Source of the DNA: Stramenopiles sp. TOSAG23-2
Lineage: Eukaryota > Sar
NCBI GenBank assembly: GCA_900128395.1
Contig: LT649283.1
Location: forward strand, 1-46,172
Direction of reading: 5' to 3'
DNA: 46,172 bases
The translations under genes and the position numbers were made by a program. A model generated the notes under the pieces. That model saw only the letters and a program-made list of their open reading frames with translations. It was not told the DNA's origin and ran no database searches. Position 1 is the stretch's first letter. Every line of letters starts with the position of its first letter. Of the stretch, positions 1 to 10,200 are shown piece by piece.

Positions 1-273
1 TAGAAAATCTATATTACATATATCCAAATGCCACGACGTAATTTTTGGTTTTTCAGGAGAGAGGAGAAGAGAGTGTGTCTCAGTATCATATTTAAAAAAT
101 ATTGTAATTTTAAATAATCATATATTTTAATTTTGCATTTTATTTGACAAAACACATATTTTTCTTCTGTGTATACTACAAGAACCCAACTATATCAACC
201 TCTTAAATAAATCTATTTTTGTGTGTTGCACCGTTGTGCCACATTTGATTACATATTATATATTAATATAATA

Positions 274-1613
274 TCACAACTTTTCCATATCCGTATTATT
301 ATTCTTATTACTCGTACTATAATCATTTCCCTGTCTAAATTTCAATTCATCGTATGTATAATGTTTTGATACAGCACCATGTTGTGTAACACATATACCA
401 CCACCAATATTACCAATTTGACAACTATTTTGTACAATACCCTTCAATCTATTATTATTATCATCACCATTATTATTTAAATTGCTTTGTACTAAATATT
501 CAAATAAAAAAGATGCAGCAAATGAATCACCAGCACCAGTTGTATCAAGAATGTCTTCTTTTTTTATTTGCTTACCAATTGGTACTTCTAAACGTAAAAC
601 CTCCCCTTTGCCAGCAATTACACCACCTTCACCAATTGTTACAATAAATAAACAATTTGGATATAATCTACATAATATTTCCAATGCTTCGTTTGGATTA
701 TTGGATACGGATACATTATCACCTGATGTTAATTGATTTGCAATACCTTGTGCTTCTAATTCATTTGGAAACAAGATATCAACATATGGTAATACAGTTT
801 TTAAATATCCATTTCCATTCCATGAATCACTTGCATCAAAATTGGTATCTAACGATATGGTTAATTTCGATGGTGGGTATTTTTCTTTTAACATTTTTAA
901 ATATATATCAAAATCTTTCGTCATCATCTGTTTGCAACAAAAGTATCCACCCTGTGGAGCGTAGCATATGAATGAGTGATGCGTTAGAGAGGGTTTCTCT
1001 TTTTACCAGGTTTAGGGAAATAGAATTTACTTACAATATGTAAATGGTAAATTGAATTGAAATAATTCGAATGATCAAATGTTTGACAAGCAGTTTGATA
1101 GATATACTTTGGTGTCAATTGATCATTGGTAGAATTGCAACTAACAAATGCACGATCGGATTCACCTGTCATGACAATACAAGTAGCTTGTGAGCTACTA
1201 TCATCGATTATAACATGATTTGTATTTACATAATTCTCATTTGACAATATGTTACGATGTATCCCACCTAATGTATCATTACCAATAACACATTGTAAAA
1301 CAGGTAGTTGAAATTCAAGAATGTTATTATTAGTATCATGAGTTGAATGATTCTTATTGTTGTTGTTCTTTTTTCGTTCTGAATAGGAATGAACCAATGC
1401 ACCATATCGTCTAGCAGCATTGCATAATGAACCACCAGCTAAAATTTGAACAGAATCAACGGTTGTATCGTATCCCCAACGTGGGAGATTGTTCATTTTC
1501 GATGTTTGTATATCTACAAATGCATCACCGCAAAAACATGTAATCATTTGTAATTTCTTTTTTGTCCCATCATTATTATTATTATTAACATTTGTTGATG
1601 TAATTGATGTCAT
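274..1613 (-). CDS. pfkB-family carbohydrate/nucleoside kinase, two exons
   Basis: Predicted ATP-dependent kinase of the ribokinase/adenosine kinase (pfkB) superfamily, probably cytosolic; the exact sugar or nucleoside cannot be told. Exons are 1613-1035 and 951-274, giving 418 aa. The 83-nt intron (1034-952) has a GTAAGT donor and a CCACAG acceptor, and joining restores the family's HIGGYF strand at the junction. The superfamily's signature DTTGAGDSF lies near residue 335, where the Asp is the catalytic base. An N-terminal GG strand (ILAGGSLCNAAR) matches the substrate-binding lid, and DTNFDAS plus FPNELEA match the family core. Asn-rich inserts near residues 8-15 and 80-95 are low complexity and typical of this genome. 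The start is the first ATG of the frame; the stop is TGA. The family call is firm, the substrate is not. Confidence 0.88.
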
Positions 1614-2261
1614 TTTATTAATGAATTTCTTTTATTATATATTTAATTACAGTGATGGTTAACATCTAAGTTATAATAATTTTACTTCCCGTGGTAATTA
1701 ATATGCTAAATACTCCTCAATCTTAGGAATAATATTCAATCCTACTATAATAAAGCTCTAATGCATATATTTAATTACTATTTATATTATTTTTATGAAT
1801 TCTTCCATTTTTGTAATTTCTATATTTGTTATTATTTTATTATATTAAAAGTCATCAAGAAAAAGTTAAAGTGGTTGAAGAAGAAAAGGCTGGAGGGAAT
1901 TCAAATAGATAATATTAATATATATAAATTTTCTCTTTATTACACATCTATATCATACCATGGTCTCATTTTATATATAATGTATACAGAGTTTGTTTTA
2001 AAATCAACTAATTTATATGCATGATATAAGTTTAATTGCGGAACAATGTGCATATTCAATTGCATCTCTCCTTTCTCTCTCTCTCTCTCTCTGCTGGTGT
2101 TTTCCTCAAGATAGAGAGAGTTTCACACCTACCATTCCCACACATATGTCTCCATCGCATCATTGACTTCATCAATATCATTATATTATAATTCACACTG
2201 TGCAAAATATTTTTCGATCATATGTGTTGAAAGTCTATTATAAAATGAAATACCAGTTGTT
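1614..2261. other. Intergenic region with CT microsatellite
   Basis: This region lies upstream of the kinase gene and downstream of the NIPSNAP gene. It is AT-rich and carries a CT dinucleotide run at about 2065-2092. An 87-codon open frame at 1761-2024 (+) is Phe/Tyr/Ile-rich, as expected from AT-rich noncoding DNA, and is not supported. The kinase promoter should lie in 1614-1760. Confidence 0.5.
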
Positions 2262-2972
2262 TCATTGATAATTACTAAAATCAACTGGTTTATGTATTGT
2301 TGATTGGAATGTATTTGCCAATGTAGCTATATTTCCAATAGCAGCACGCCATTCATTTGCTTCCCTTGCATTGTTTCTAGATACTTCCATCCCGTTTACA
2401 CCATTCCCATGTCTCCATATTTCATATACTTCGTTTAATTCCCCAATTTCAGTGTAAAATATAGAAATTAATGAAGTGCAGTCATCCAACGTTTTCAATT
2501 TAGACGGTAATCCAGTTTCATAATATTCTAGAAATTTTGGTACTGTATCATATCCTAATTTTAAATTATATTTCCTAAATTCATATATACATTTGTTATT
2601 CATGTGACTTGCATCTGTTACGTTTGTTGTATCATTTGGTATTAAACTATGTAAATTAAAATTTTCAACCAGTGGTGGTTCAACAAAAATATTTGATTGT
2701 TGTGTTAACATCATTGGACGTACTATACTTAAATATTGTTTCCACTCTTCATTATTTGCACTTGATTGCCGTTTATGATCACGTTCTTCCATGCTTTCAT
2801 ATGAATATAAATGTGTTGCAAGATTCAATTGTCCACCTGTCTCTGGAAGTGAAAATAACCGCAATGGAAATAATTCTTTTCTTAAAGATGCATTTTGTCT
2901 TGTTGCATTTATATATTTCAATGCAGATCCAATTTGTAATGCATATTGCCTAAATTCAATGATTCGTCTCAT
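2262..2972 (-). CDS. NIPSNAP-family protein, tandem domains
   Basis: A 236-aa intronless protein of the NIPSNAP family, small dimeric alpha+beta barrel (ferredoxin-like) proteins often linked to mitochondria or vesicles; no enzyme activity is established for most members. Two domains are visible. The N-terminal one opens with IIEFRQYALQIGSALKY and the C-terminal one with YEFRKYNLKLGYDTVPKFL. Both show the family's (Y/I)EFRxY...G opening strand, and the second continues with IFYTEIGELNEVYEIW, the typical second strand. No clear targeting peptide is seen. The start is the only near-terminal ATG, directly after a TA-repeat. It is divergent with the M1 peptidase gene, sharing a 314-bp upstream region. 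The family is confident; the role is open. Confidence 0.85.
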   Translation of the reverse strand: MRRIIEFRQYALQIGSALKYINATRQNASLRKELFPLRLFSLPETGGQLNLATHLYSYESMEERDHKRQSSANNEEWKQYLSIVRPMMLTQQSNIFVEPPLVENFNLHSLIPNDTTNVTDASHMNNKCIYEFRKYNLKLGYDTVPKFLEYYETGLPSKLKTLDDCTSLISIFYTEIGELNEVYEIWRHGNGVNGMEVSRNNAREANEWRAAIGNIATLANTFQSTIHKPVDFSNYQ

Positions 2973-3286
2973 AATATATATATATATATATATTAATTAC
3001 ATGTATATTGTTTTCATCTATAATGTGTATATTCTATTTTCAAGTATACATCGTTTTCTTATTATGATGAGATGATACATGTAATAATAAAAATGAATTA
3101 GAACAAAAACAAAAACGAGACGCACGCGTCGTGTTTTAATTTCAAATATACTTGTATATATATATAATTGAAAGGCATCATGTGCAAAATATTATAACAT
3201 ACAAAATATATACAATTCTACATTAATAATATATAGCATAACAACAATAAACAATACACTGTATATATATTTATATATATAGAACA
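2973..3286. promoter_or_regulatory. Shared divergent promoter region
   Basis: This 314-bp AT-rich spacer separates the divergent NIPSNAP and M1 aminopeptidase starts. A TA-repeat immediately precedes the NIPSNAP ATG (about 2973-2992), and another TA-rich tract (about 3260-3280) precedes the peptidase ATG. No specific factor site is recognised, so its promoter role is inferred from gene orientation. Confidence 0.45.
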
Positions 3287-6085
3287 ATGGCAACAATCGC
3301 AGAAACAAATACTACTTCATCTGTATTTTTAGATAAAAATGTGTGTCCAACAATATATAATATTACTTGGGATGTTGATTTGGACAGTCAAATTATAACT
3401 GCATTTGGTGATATTGAATTTGATATTAAAGGTTCTGGAGTTGAAATATTAAAATTGCATGCTTTGGATTTAAACATTGACAAATCGTCTGTTACATGGA
3501 CATCTGCATCTTCCCCAAATGGTGCAGCGCAAAAATTAAAAGGTGATATAACATATGATACAAAAGAACAAACCGTATCTTTAGGTCCATTTAATACTAT
3601 ATTAAAAGGTAAAGGTACATTGAATTTAAAATGGAATTTTGTATTAACAGATAATCTATGTGGTTTTTACAGATCAACATATACTGATATGGATGGAACT
3701 GAGAAAATCATGGCAGTTACACAATTTGAAGCAACAGATGCTAGAAGGGCATTTCCATGTGTCGATGAACCAGCAGCAAAAGCAATATTCAAAGTCACTT
3801 TAATCATACCAAGTGATAGAATTGCTGTTTCCAACATGCCGGTTAATAATAAAAATACTATATCAAATGGAAAACGTGTTGTCTATACATTTGATCCAAC
3901 ACCAATCATGTCGACATATTTATTAGCATTAATTGTTGCAGAATTTGATTATATTTCTATTTTAACTGAAAATCAAGTTAGAACATCTGTTTACACGCCA
4001 AAAGGTAAAACACATTTAGGTCAACATGCAATGTACGTAGCAAGTAAAGCATTGCCATTTTTTGAAAATATGTTTAAAATTAAATATCCATTAGCAAAAT
4101 CTGATTTATTAGCTATACCTGATTTTGCAGCGGGTGCGATGGAAAATTGGGGATGTGTTACCTATCGTGAAACGCGTTTATTAATTGATAAGGATAATTC
4201 CCCATTGGCAAATAAAATTGCATGCTCAAGAACAGTTTCACATGAATTAGCTCATATGTGGTTTGGCAATTTAGTAACAATGGAATGGTGGACAGACTTA
4301 TGGCTGAACGAGGGATTTGCACGATTCATGGAATTTTTAGCTGTCGATCATATTTTTCCTGATTGGAAAGTTTGGAATTTATTTGCATATTCCGTACATG
4401 GCTTAGCACTTGATTTAGATGCTATGGAATCATCTCATCCTATTGAAGTTCCTGTATCACATCCAGATGAAATCAATGAAATATTTGATGGTATTAGTTA
4501 TGCAAAAGGAGCTAGTGTTATACGAATGTTGTATGATTTTATTGGCCAAGATAATTTTATGGAAGGTGTCCAAAATTATTTAAATAAATTTTCCTATGCA
4601 AATGCAAAAACGAACGATTTATGGAATGAAATCAATCAAGTGGTTCAAAAAAACAATTTTAGATACAATCATTCTACTGTTGATAGTGAAGATCAAGCTG
4701 TGGATATTAATACAATGATGGCTTCATGGACGAAAATTCAAGGGTATCCAGTTGTATTCATTGAAGAAACGGCTGGTAGTGATATTGGATTGGGTAGACG
4801 TACTTTCAAATTGACTCAAAAGTTATTTGGTGATATTGATTCAAATATGGTAAAAGAAAACAAAACTTTATGGCAGATACCTATTTCAGTTTTAAATGGT
4901 GGATTTGTATCAAATTACGAAACCTCTACACCTCTTAGTGTTTATTATATGAAAGATGAAACAATGGAAATTGAAATCCCTGCTTCAGATCATAAAATGT
5001 TCATTAGGTTTAATGCAGGTCAAATAGGTGTATACAGATGTTGTTATCGTGAAAGATCACCTGCATTTGATCAATTATGTGAAGGTATCCTATCAAACGA
5101 AGGGGGTGATGTAATAATGTTTGGCCCGAACCCATCATTAGACGCAGTTGATCGTATTGGTTTAATATCAGATGCATTTGCATGTTTTAAATTTGGATTA
5201 GTTCAAAATCCAGAGATGTGCTTTCATTTAGCTTCATGTTTTAAAAATGAAAATGCATTAGATGTATTGAAAGAATTAAGTTCAAATTTAAGTGGGATGT
5301 TGTCTGTTTATAGTGATGTCGATGAAATTGCTGCACCAATACGCAAATTAATTATTGATATATTTGCTAGACATGGCAATGAATTAGGATGGAATAAAAA
5401 AGAAAATGAAAATGAAACAGACGCATTGAAGCGTGCAACTGTTATACGTATATTGATTAAAGCTAAATCGCAAGATATTATTAATAAAGCGTGTGAATTA
5501 TTTAAAAATCGTGACAATGAAAATGTGAAGATCGAACCAGATTTACGTGGTTTAGTATACAATACAGCTATGGTGCATAGCAACGGAAATGATGTTGAAA
5601 TTTATGATTCATTGAAGAAGACGTACGAAACAGCAGAATTAGCAGATGAAAAACGAAGAGCTTTCACTGCATTAGCAAGTTCTAGTGTTTCCAGTTTGCA
5701 GCAGAAAACATTAAATTGGGCGTTATTATCTGGAGAAGTGAGAAATCAAGATGTACCGACGATAATTAGTGCAGTTTCAAATAGTAAAAATGGTGGTGAA
5801 GTATGTTGGAACTTTTTCAAAACAAATTTCGAAGCTATTAATGGAAATTTCAGTGAAGGGCAAAGCTTTTTGCTTGGTCGACTTGTATCAAGTTGTATAT
5901 CAAATTTAAAGTCATTAGATGATGTAAATGATGTCGAATCATTCTTTAATACAAATCCAGTACCATCTGCTGCACGATCAATTAAAAAGAGCTTAGAAAA
6001 AATACGTATGATTGCAAGAAGAAGAGAAAGGGAAATGGGACCCTTGAAAGAATATTTTATGAGTGGTGGTGGGAACAAATTGTAG
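3287..6085 (+). CDS. M1 zinc aminopeptidase (puromycin-sensitive type)
   Basis: A 932-aa intronless metallopeptidase that removes N-terminal residues from peptides. It has no signal peptide, so it is probably cytosolic like puromycin-sensitive aminopeptidase. The exopeptidase motif GAMEN is at residues 283-287. The zinc motif HELAH is at 319-323 with the third ligand Glu342 in LWLNEGFA, giving HExxH-x18-E. The transition-state Tyr405 is in SYAKGASVIRML. An N-terminal beta-saddle (about 15-210), thermolysin-like domain (about 215-450), small beta domain and a helical C-terminal domain from about 560 follow the usual order. Length matches full-length members, and all catalytic residues are present. 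The stop is TAG. The start ATG directly follows a TA-rich leader. Confidence 0.97.
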   Translation: MATIAETNTTSSVFLDKNVCPTIYNITWDVDLDSQIITAFGDIEFDIKGSGVEILKLHALDLNIDKSSVTWTSASSPNGAAQKLKGDITYDTKEQTVSLGPFNTILKGKGTLNLKWNFVLTDNLCGFYRSTYTDMDGTEKIMAVTQFEATDARRAFPCVDEPAAKAIFKVTLIIPSDRIAVSNMPVNNKNTISNGKRVVYTFDPTPIMSTYLLALIVAEFDYISILTENQVRTSVYTPKGKTHLGQHAMYVASKALPFFENMFKIKYPLAKSDLLAIPDFAAGAMENWGCVTYRETRLLIDKDNSPLANKIACSRTVSHELAHMWFGNLVTMEWWTDLWLNEGFARFMEFLAVDHIFPDWKVWNLFAYSVHGLALDLDAMESSHPIEVPVSHPDEINEIFDGISYAKGASVIRMLYDFIGQDNFMEGVQNYLNKFSYANAKTNDLWNEINQVVQKNNFRYNHSTVDSEDQAVDINTMMASWTKIQGYPVVFIEETAGSDIGLGRRTFKLTQKLFGDIDSNMVKENKTLWQIPISVLNGGFVSNYETSTPLSVYYMKDETMEIEIPASDHKMFIRFNAGQIGVYRCCYRERSPAFDQLCEGILSNEGGDVIMFGPNPSLDAVDRIGLISDAFACFKFGLVQNPEMCFHLASCFKNENALDVLKELSSNLSGMLSVYSDVDEIAAPIRKLIIDIFARHGNELGWNKKENENETDALKRATVIRILIKAKSQDIINKACELFKNRDNENVKIEPDLRGLVYNTAMVHSNGNDVEIYDSLKKTYETAELADEKRRAFTALASSSVSSLQQKTLNWALLSGEVRNQDVPTIISAVSNSKNGGEVCWNFFKTNFEAINGNFSEGQSFLLGRLVSSCISNLKSLDDVNDVESFFNTNPVPSAARSIKKSLEKIRMIARRREREMGPLKEYFMSGGGNKL

Positions 6086-6352
6086 AAAACTAACTTTGGT
6101 ACATATACGATCGTATTCGTGTACGTTCGTATTTATATTTTTAACCACAAAAGATATTTTGTAATATTTTAAAATATGTTCTATCACACATACACACACT
6201 CTGTCTTTTTGTCTGTTCCATATATCATTTTTTATTTATATTATTTTTACATTGTCCACAATATATTAAAATTTACGTATGAAGGTAATATTTTAACATC
6301 ATTAATCGTAAAAACAGATTTTAACCATCTATGATAATTATATATCGTATCA

Positions 6353-8338
6353 TCATCGACCATGTAAATCAACATTGCCGCTAAATTCATCATGCCCAAG
6401 TTGAACCTCTGATTCTTTTGTACCGGAGGCTGTAACTGCTCGATCAGGTGTATCATACGCTTCTGGTGTAGTTTCTGAATCAGTGCCAGCAGGAGCAATG
6501 CCCATGTTTGCTGCTTTAGCAGCACCTTGAAATGATGGTGGGTGTTGCAAGTTTTCAATAGACTCCAATGCATCAGTGTAATATTTCTCATAATAAGTAC
6601 TGTAATAATCGGAGTAATATGCACTATAATAATTATTGTAATATTCACTTTGTGGCGAATCATGGCAATAATTGCAATGTTTATGTTTGTAATAACATAA
6701 ATGGCACCATATATCTTGATCTGGAGTACGTGTTAATGCCGTGGTTAACGTCGGTACAAGCGCATGCGTTACTGTTAACGTTAATAACTTATTCAATTTT
6801 ATAGGCAATGCACGTTCCATTAAATACGGTACAACTTTATTGACTTTTTCTGGTATTGCTTGTTGCAACGTTGGGACAATTTGATTAGCCATTTTAGGTA
6901 TAATATTTTGTGTGATAACTTCTGCCATTTTCGGCCCAAGTTGCATACCTAGTTCCGTGGAAATCGATTCTACTACTGTATGATGCAATGCATCTGTTAA
7001 CAGAGACACAACATTGTGCACAAGTGGCTGTGCTAACAATTCAATTTCATCCTCCGGAACATTCGATAAAACATCCCCAGGAACTTGGTCGGATAAAACT
7101 TGTGCTGTTCTCGACGTATCTTGTCGTAAAAAATTATTTATTAATCCTGGTATAAATGCATGTAAAAATTGCAATACTAATTCTGGTAAATCAGGTATTG
7201 GCTGTTCTTTTTTATTGCGTGTTTGTATAAATGCCATTTCATGCTTTGCTCTTAATGCTAATGTTTGGGATTCTAATAATGAACCATTGGCCAATCCGCA
7301 ATAATGTGGCATATGAGGTACTATAGGATGCCATGAATTTTTAATGCGTGGATATTTATTTAATAAATTTTTATTTGATTTTGCAAAATTTTCTGGTATA
7401 ACATGTCGACTTAATATCGAAATTGTTTTCATTGTTTTTCGTTTTCTTCTCCTTTCATTTATTAAATTACCACTTTGACCGTATAATATATCTCCTGTCA
7501 TTGCATCGACGAAATTTTTTGTTGGCCATAATTTTTGTTTAGATGGTGACAAAATATTTAAAAAACATTTATTCAATGCAAATCTGTTTATATCGTTGTA
7601 ATTATTATGATGATTATCAAGAATAATTTTACTAGTCATATCAGTGCCATGATGATCACGGTATCTCAATAACAATGCAAAATATAACGTATCTGTTGTG
7701 TTTGTCTCTCCTAATCCTTTGATTTCTTTCAGTATAGTAGGATTTTGTCTTTCTAATAAATTTATAATGGAACTTGTTAAACCATATACAGCTTTCGTAC
7801 CGTGTGGTAAACTTATTAAGTGCCATGGTGGTGTTGTTTCTTTACCTTTAAAATCATCAAATAAATCAGAATATGTTGGTATAATAAGTTTCGAATCACC
7901 TTTCAATTGGCATTCTAACGACATTGTACCACTGACACCAAGGTTCTTTTCCCTAACTTTTTTATTAGTAGTTATATTTACGATATTTGTTTTGGACAAA
8001 GGTGTTTCAGTTGGTAAATTTTCCTGTTTCCCATAAAAGTCTTCTAAATATACTTGTTGATTTAGCTTTAACTTTATAATTGCTGCCGTGAAATCAACAT
8101 GTCTTATATGTCGTTTAAATGCAATATTTTCCATCAAACCAGTTACACGATGTATTGTATATGTTGTTTTATTAATAAATGATGGTATATGGTTATGTAC
8201 ATGATTGTTGTTTTTTATATTATTATTATTACTAATACTATTTGTTTGAGTTATTATATTGTAATATATTAATATAATGAATATAAGGAAGTTACTATAA
8301 TAACAACGCATATTGTTGTTATGATTATATCTATACAT
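6353..8338 (-). CDS. Secreted protein of unknown function with Cys/Tyr-repeat tail
   Basis: A 661-aa protein I do not assign to a named family. A hydrophobic segment at residues 11-31 is a signal peptide or anchor, so it probably enters the secretory pathway. Residues about 50-380 form a mixed domain with a polybasic stretch (RRRKRKT). Residues about 390-540 are predicted helical, with repeated short leucine/proline segments (for example IIPKMANQIVPTLQQAIP). Then comes CHLC-x6-CNYC (Cys545, 548, 555, 558), followed by six YY pairs spaced every four residues (566-587). The last 70 residues are acidic and probably disordered. The Cys set could bind a metal or form disulfides; that is inference. 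An overlapping minus-strand frame at 6247-6663 appears to be a shadow. The stop is TGA. Confidence 0.8.
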   Translation of the reverse strand: MYRYNHNNNMRCYYSNFLIFIILIYYNIITQTNSISNNNNIKNNNHVHNHIPSFINKTTYTIHRVTGLMENIAFKRHIRHVDFTAAIIKLKLNQQVYLEDFYGKQENLPTETPLSKTNIVNITTNKKVREKNLGVSGTMSLECQLKGDSKLIIPTYSDLFDDFKGKETTPPWHLISLPHGTKAVYGLTSSIINLLERQNPTILKEIKGLGETNTTDTLYFALLLRYRDHHGTDMTSKIILDNHHNNYNDINRFALNKCFLNILSPSKQKLWPTKNFVDAMTGDILYGQSGNLINERRRKRKTMKTISILSRHVIPENFAKSNKNLLNKYPRIKNSWHPIVPHMPHYCGLANGSLLESQTLALRAKHEMAFIQTRNKKEQPIPDLPELVLQFLHAFIPGLINNFLRQDTSRTAQVLSDQVPGDVLSNVPEDEIELLAQPLVHNVVSLLTDALHHTVVESISTELGMQLGPKMAEVITQNIIPKMANQIVPTLQQAIPEKVNKVVPYLMERALPIKLNKLLTLTVTHALVPTLTTALTRTPDQDIWCHLCYYKHKHCNYCHDSPQSEYYNNYYSAYYSDYYSTYYEKYYTDALESIENLQHPPSFQGAAKAANMGIAPAGTDSETTPEAYDTPDRAVTASGTKESEVQLGHDEFSGNVDLHGR

Positions 8339-9037
8339 TGTAACTATTTAGTTGTGTGATAAGTTGCATATATATGTATAAAAAGAGAATAATCATATAC
8401 AATGTATTTAAACTATTGTTACATGCATATATATTTTTCAAAGGAAGAAGTATATATATATATATATTGTATTGTGTATATGACCGTGTGTTATATACTA
8501 TTATACATGATGCATGCCCTTTTTGTATAGTCTATTTATGATTTATTCCTCCTCCTCACCAGCTCACACATCACAACAGCAGCATGCATTATTTTTATAA
8601 AAATAATCATCAGATGATATAGAAACACAGAAGGTAATAATAAGACTATTAAACCCTTTACTATAATTAAATGTTACAGTTGCCTATCTATTTAATAATC
8701 CAATGCTTTTTTAATTTTCTAAAAACACTGTGTGACGAGTGAGAGTCTCGTTTGGTGTATAATATTTCCCCCCCCCCCCCCCCCCCTTCTTTTGTAATTA
8801 TTGATAGGTATATTATATTGAATTAGTATACCATTACACGATTTAAGTACAGTTAAAAATCCCAAAAATCTACTAAATCCCAAAAACTCGATTAAAGACG
8901 AGAGAGAAGAGGGGAATCATTCATTTGTAGATCATTCGTGTAGATAGATGATATGCACACGGAAGATATTGTAGATTATACAGGTAGAAACGAATATTAT
9001 TATATATATTAGCAATAACAGGAGGCATATATACAAC
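8339..9037. other. Divergent intergenic region with C19 homopolymer
   Basis: This 699-bp spacer separates the divergent secreted-protein gene and the cyclophilin gene. It contains a TA-repeat near 8450-8466, a run of 19 C at 8768-8786 and ordinary AT-rich DNA. It should contain both promoters. No gene or RNA was recognised. Confidence 0.45.
8768..8786. repeat. Poly-C (C19) homopolymer
   Basis: Nineteen consecutive cytosines sit in an otherwise AT-rich intergenic region, about 250 bp upstream of the cyclophilin ATG. The exact length may be affected by sequencing error. Confidence 0.85.
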
Positions 9038-9727
9038 ATGAAGTCAAGTTCATATGCAATAATATACATCGTTGCATTTATTTTACTATTGCTACATAGT
9101 CACAATGTCAATGGAAGTAGTGTAAATAATAATGTACGTGGTGGTAATAATAATTTGTTAAAAGCAAGTGCCAAAGCAACCCCGCGTGCGGGTGGTAGTG
9201 ATGCAAAATGTGTGAAAATTTCCGTTGCTGGCCCAGCTGGTATTGGTGGTGATATCGTTGCACAATTAGCACCACATGATGCACCAAATACAGTTGCTAA
9301 TTTTTTATCTTATGTTGATAAAAAATATTATCAAGGTACTATTTTCCATCGTGTTATTAAAGGTTTTATGGTACAAGGTGGTGGTTTTACACAAGCATTT
9401 TATCAAAGCGATGCTACGGAGAAAGCTGGGCAAGCAGGGCCAATTAAAAATGAAGCTGGCCAACCAAATTCACGTGGTACATTGAGTATGGCACGTACAA
9501 ACGACCCAGATAGTGCAACCTCCCAATTTTTTATAAATACGGTTGATAATAAAAGTTTGGATAAAACAGATAGCGGTGCTGGTTATGCCGTCTTTGGTAA
9601 AGTATTAAAAGGTATGGATGTCGTTGATTCCATTGAAAGTACACAAACAACAACAATGGGATCCTTTTCTGATGTACCGCAAGCACCAATTTACATGAAA
9701 GATGTTGTTGTTGTTCCATGTCCATAG
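9038..9727 (+). CDS. Secretory cyclophilin-type peptidyl-prolyl isomerase
   Basis: A 229-aa cyclophilin that catalyses cis-trans isomerisation of prolyl bonds. Residues 6-26 form a hydrophobic signal peptide ending in HNVNG, so it probably works in the ER or is exported. The single PPIase domain spans about 55-228. Catalytic Arg105 is in FHRVIKGFMVQGGGF, followed by the core GTLSMART and SQFFIN motifs. The loop that holds the cyclosporin-contacting Trp in human CypA has no Trp (NKSLDKTDSGAGYAVFG), as in many short bacterial-like cyclophilins, which predicts weak cyclosporin binding. There is no intron. Divergent from the preceding gene and convergent with the following membrane-protein gene. 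Stop TAG. Confidence 0.95.
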   Translation: MKSSSYAIIYIVAFILLLLHSHNVNGSSVNNNVRGGNNNLLKASAKATPRAGGSDAKCVKISVAGPAGIGGDIVAQLAPHDAPNTVANFLSYVDKKYYQGTIFHRVIKGFMVQGGGFTQAFYQSDATEKAGQAGPIKNEAGQPNSRGTLSMARTNDPDSATSQFFINTVDNKSLDKTDSGAGYAVFGKVLKGMDVVDSIESTQTTTMGSFSDVPQAPIYMKDVVVVPCP

Positions 9728-10200
9728 AAAATATAAGGATAAAATCATATATATATATATATATAATATGATACGGAGGGGATGATGTTTATATATATAT
9801 ACGTATGATAATGGATTTGGATTATATATATATTATATATATATACGAGAGGTATACCATCAAAGATTGCCACCTGTTTGGAGATCTCTAGAACAAAGAT
9901 TTTAAGCATGTGTGTGTAGAGATTATACGAACGAACGTACAAAAAAAGTTAAAAAATATATATATCCAGTATATATATTTATATTTGCTTATAAAATATA
10001 TGTGTGTACAGTGTGTATACATGAAATTTAGATCTCTCTACTCTTCTCGTTCCTCTCAAAATGAAATCATTTTAAAATCTCTTCTAAATATGTCCTGTCT
10101 CCACATCAATTCAATTCATATCAAATCATGTTTTACTCTGTATATGTATATATGTGTTTGATGTTGTTTCATTTGTTTTCTCTGTACTCTACGTAACTCT
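9728..10200. other. Convergent intergenic region, TA-repeat rich
   Basis: This is the 3' flank shared by the cyclophilin and TLC-like genes. It holds several TA-repeat tracts (about 9748-9765, 9791-9801, 9823-9844 and 9957-9985). The short frames here are repeat translations. No gene is supported. Confidence 0.5.

Noticed and set aside
1761-2024. An 87-codon plus-strand frame in the first long intergenic region.
   Set aside because: It is almost entirely Phe, Tyr, Ile and Lys, consistent with AT-rich noncoding DNA, and has no domain.
5308-5583. Antisense frames within the M1 aminopeptidase.
   Set aside because: They overlap a clearly coding, full-length enzyme and show no family features.
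6247-6663. A 138-codon minus-strand frame overlapping the end of the secreted unknown gene.
   Set aside because: It lies in another frame over the Tyr/Cys tail, lacks a recognisable domain and is rich in His/Ile/Thr, as expected of a shadow. No splice joining it in phase was found.
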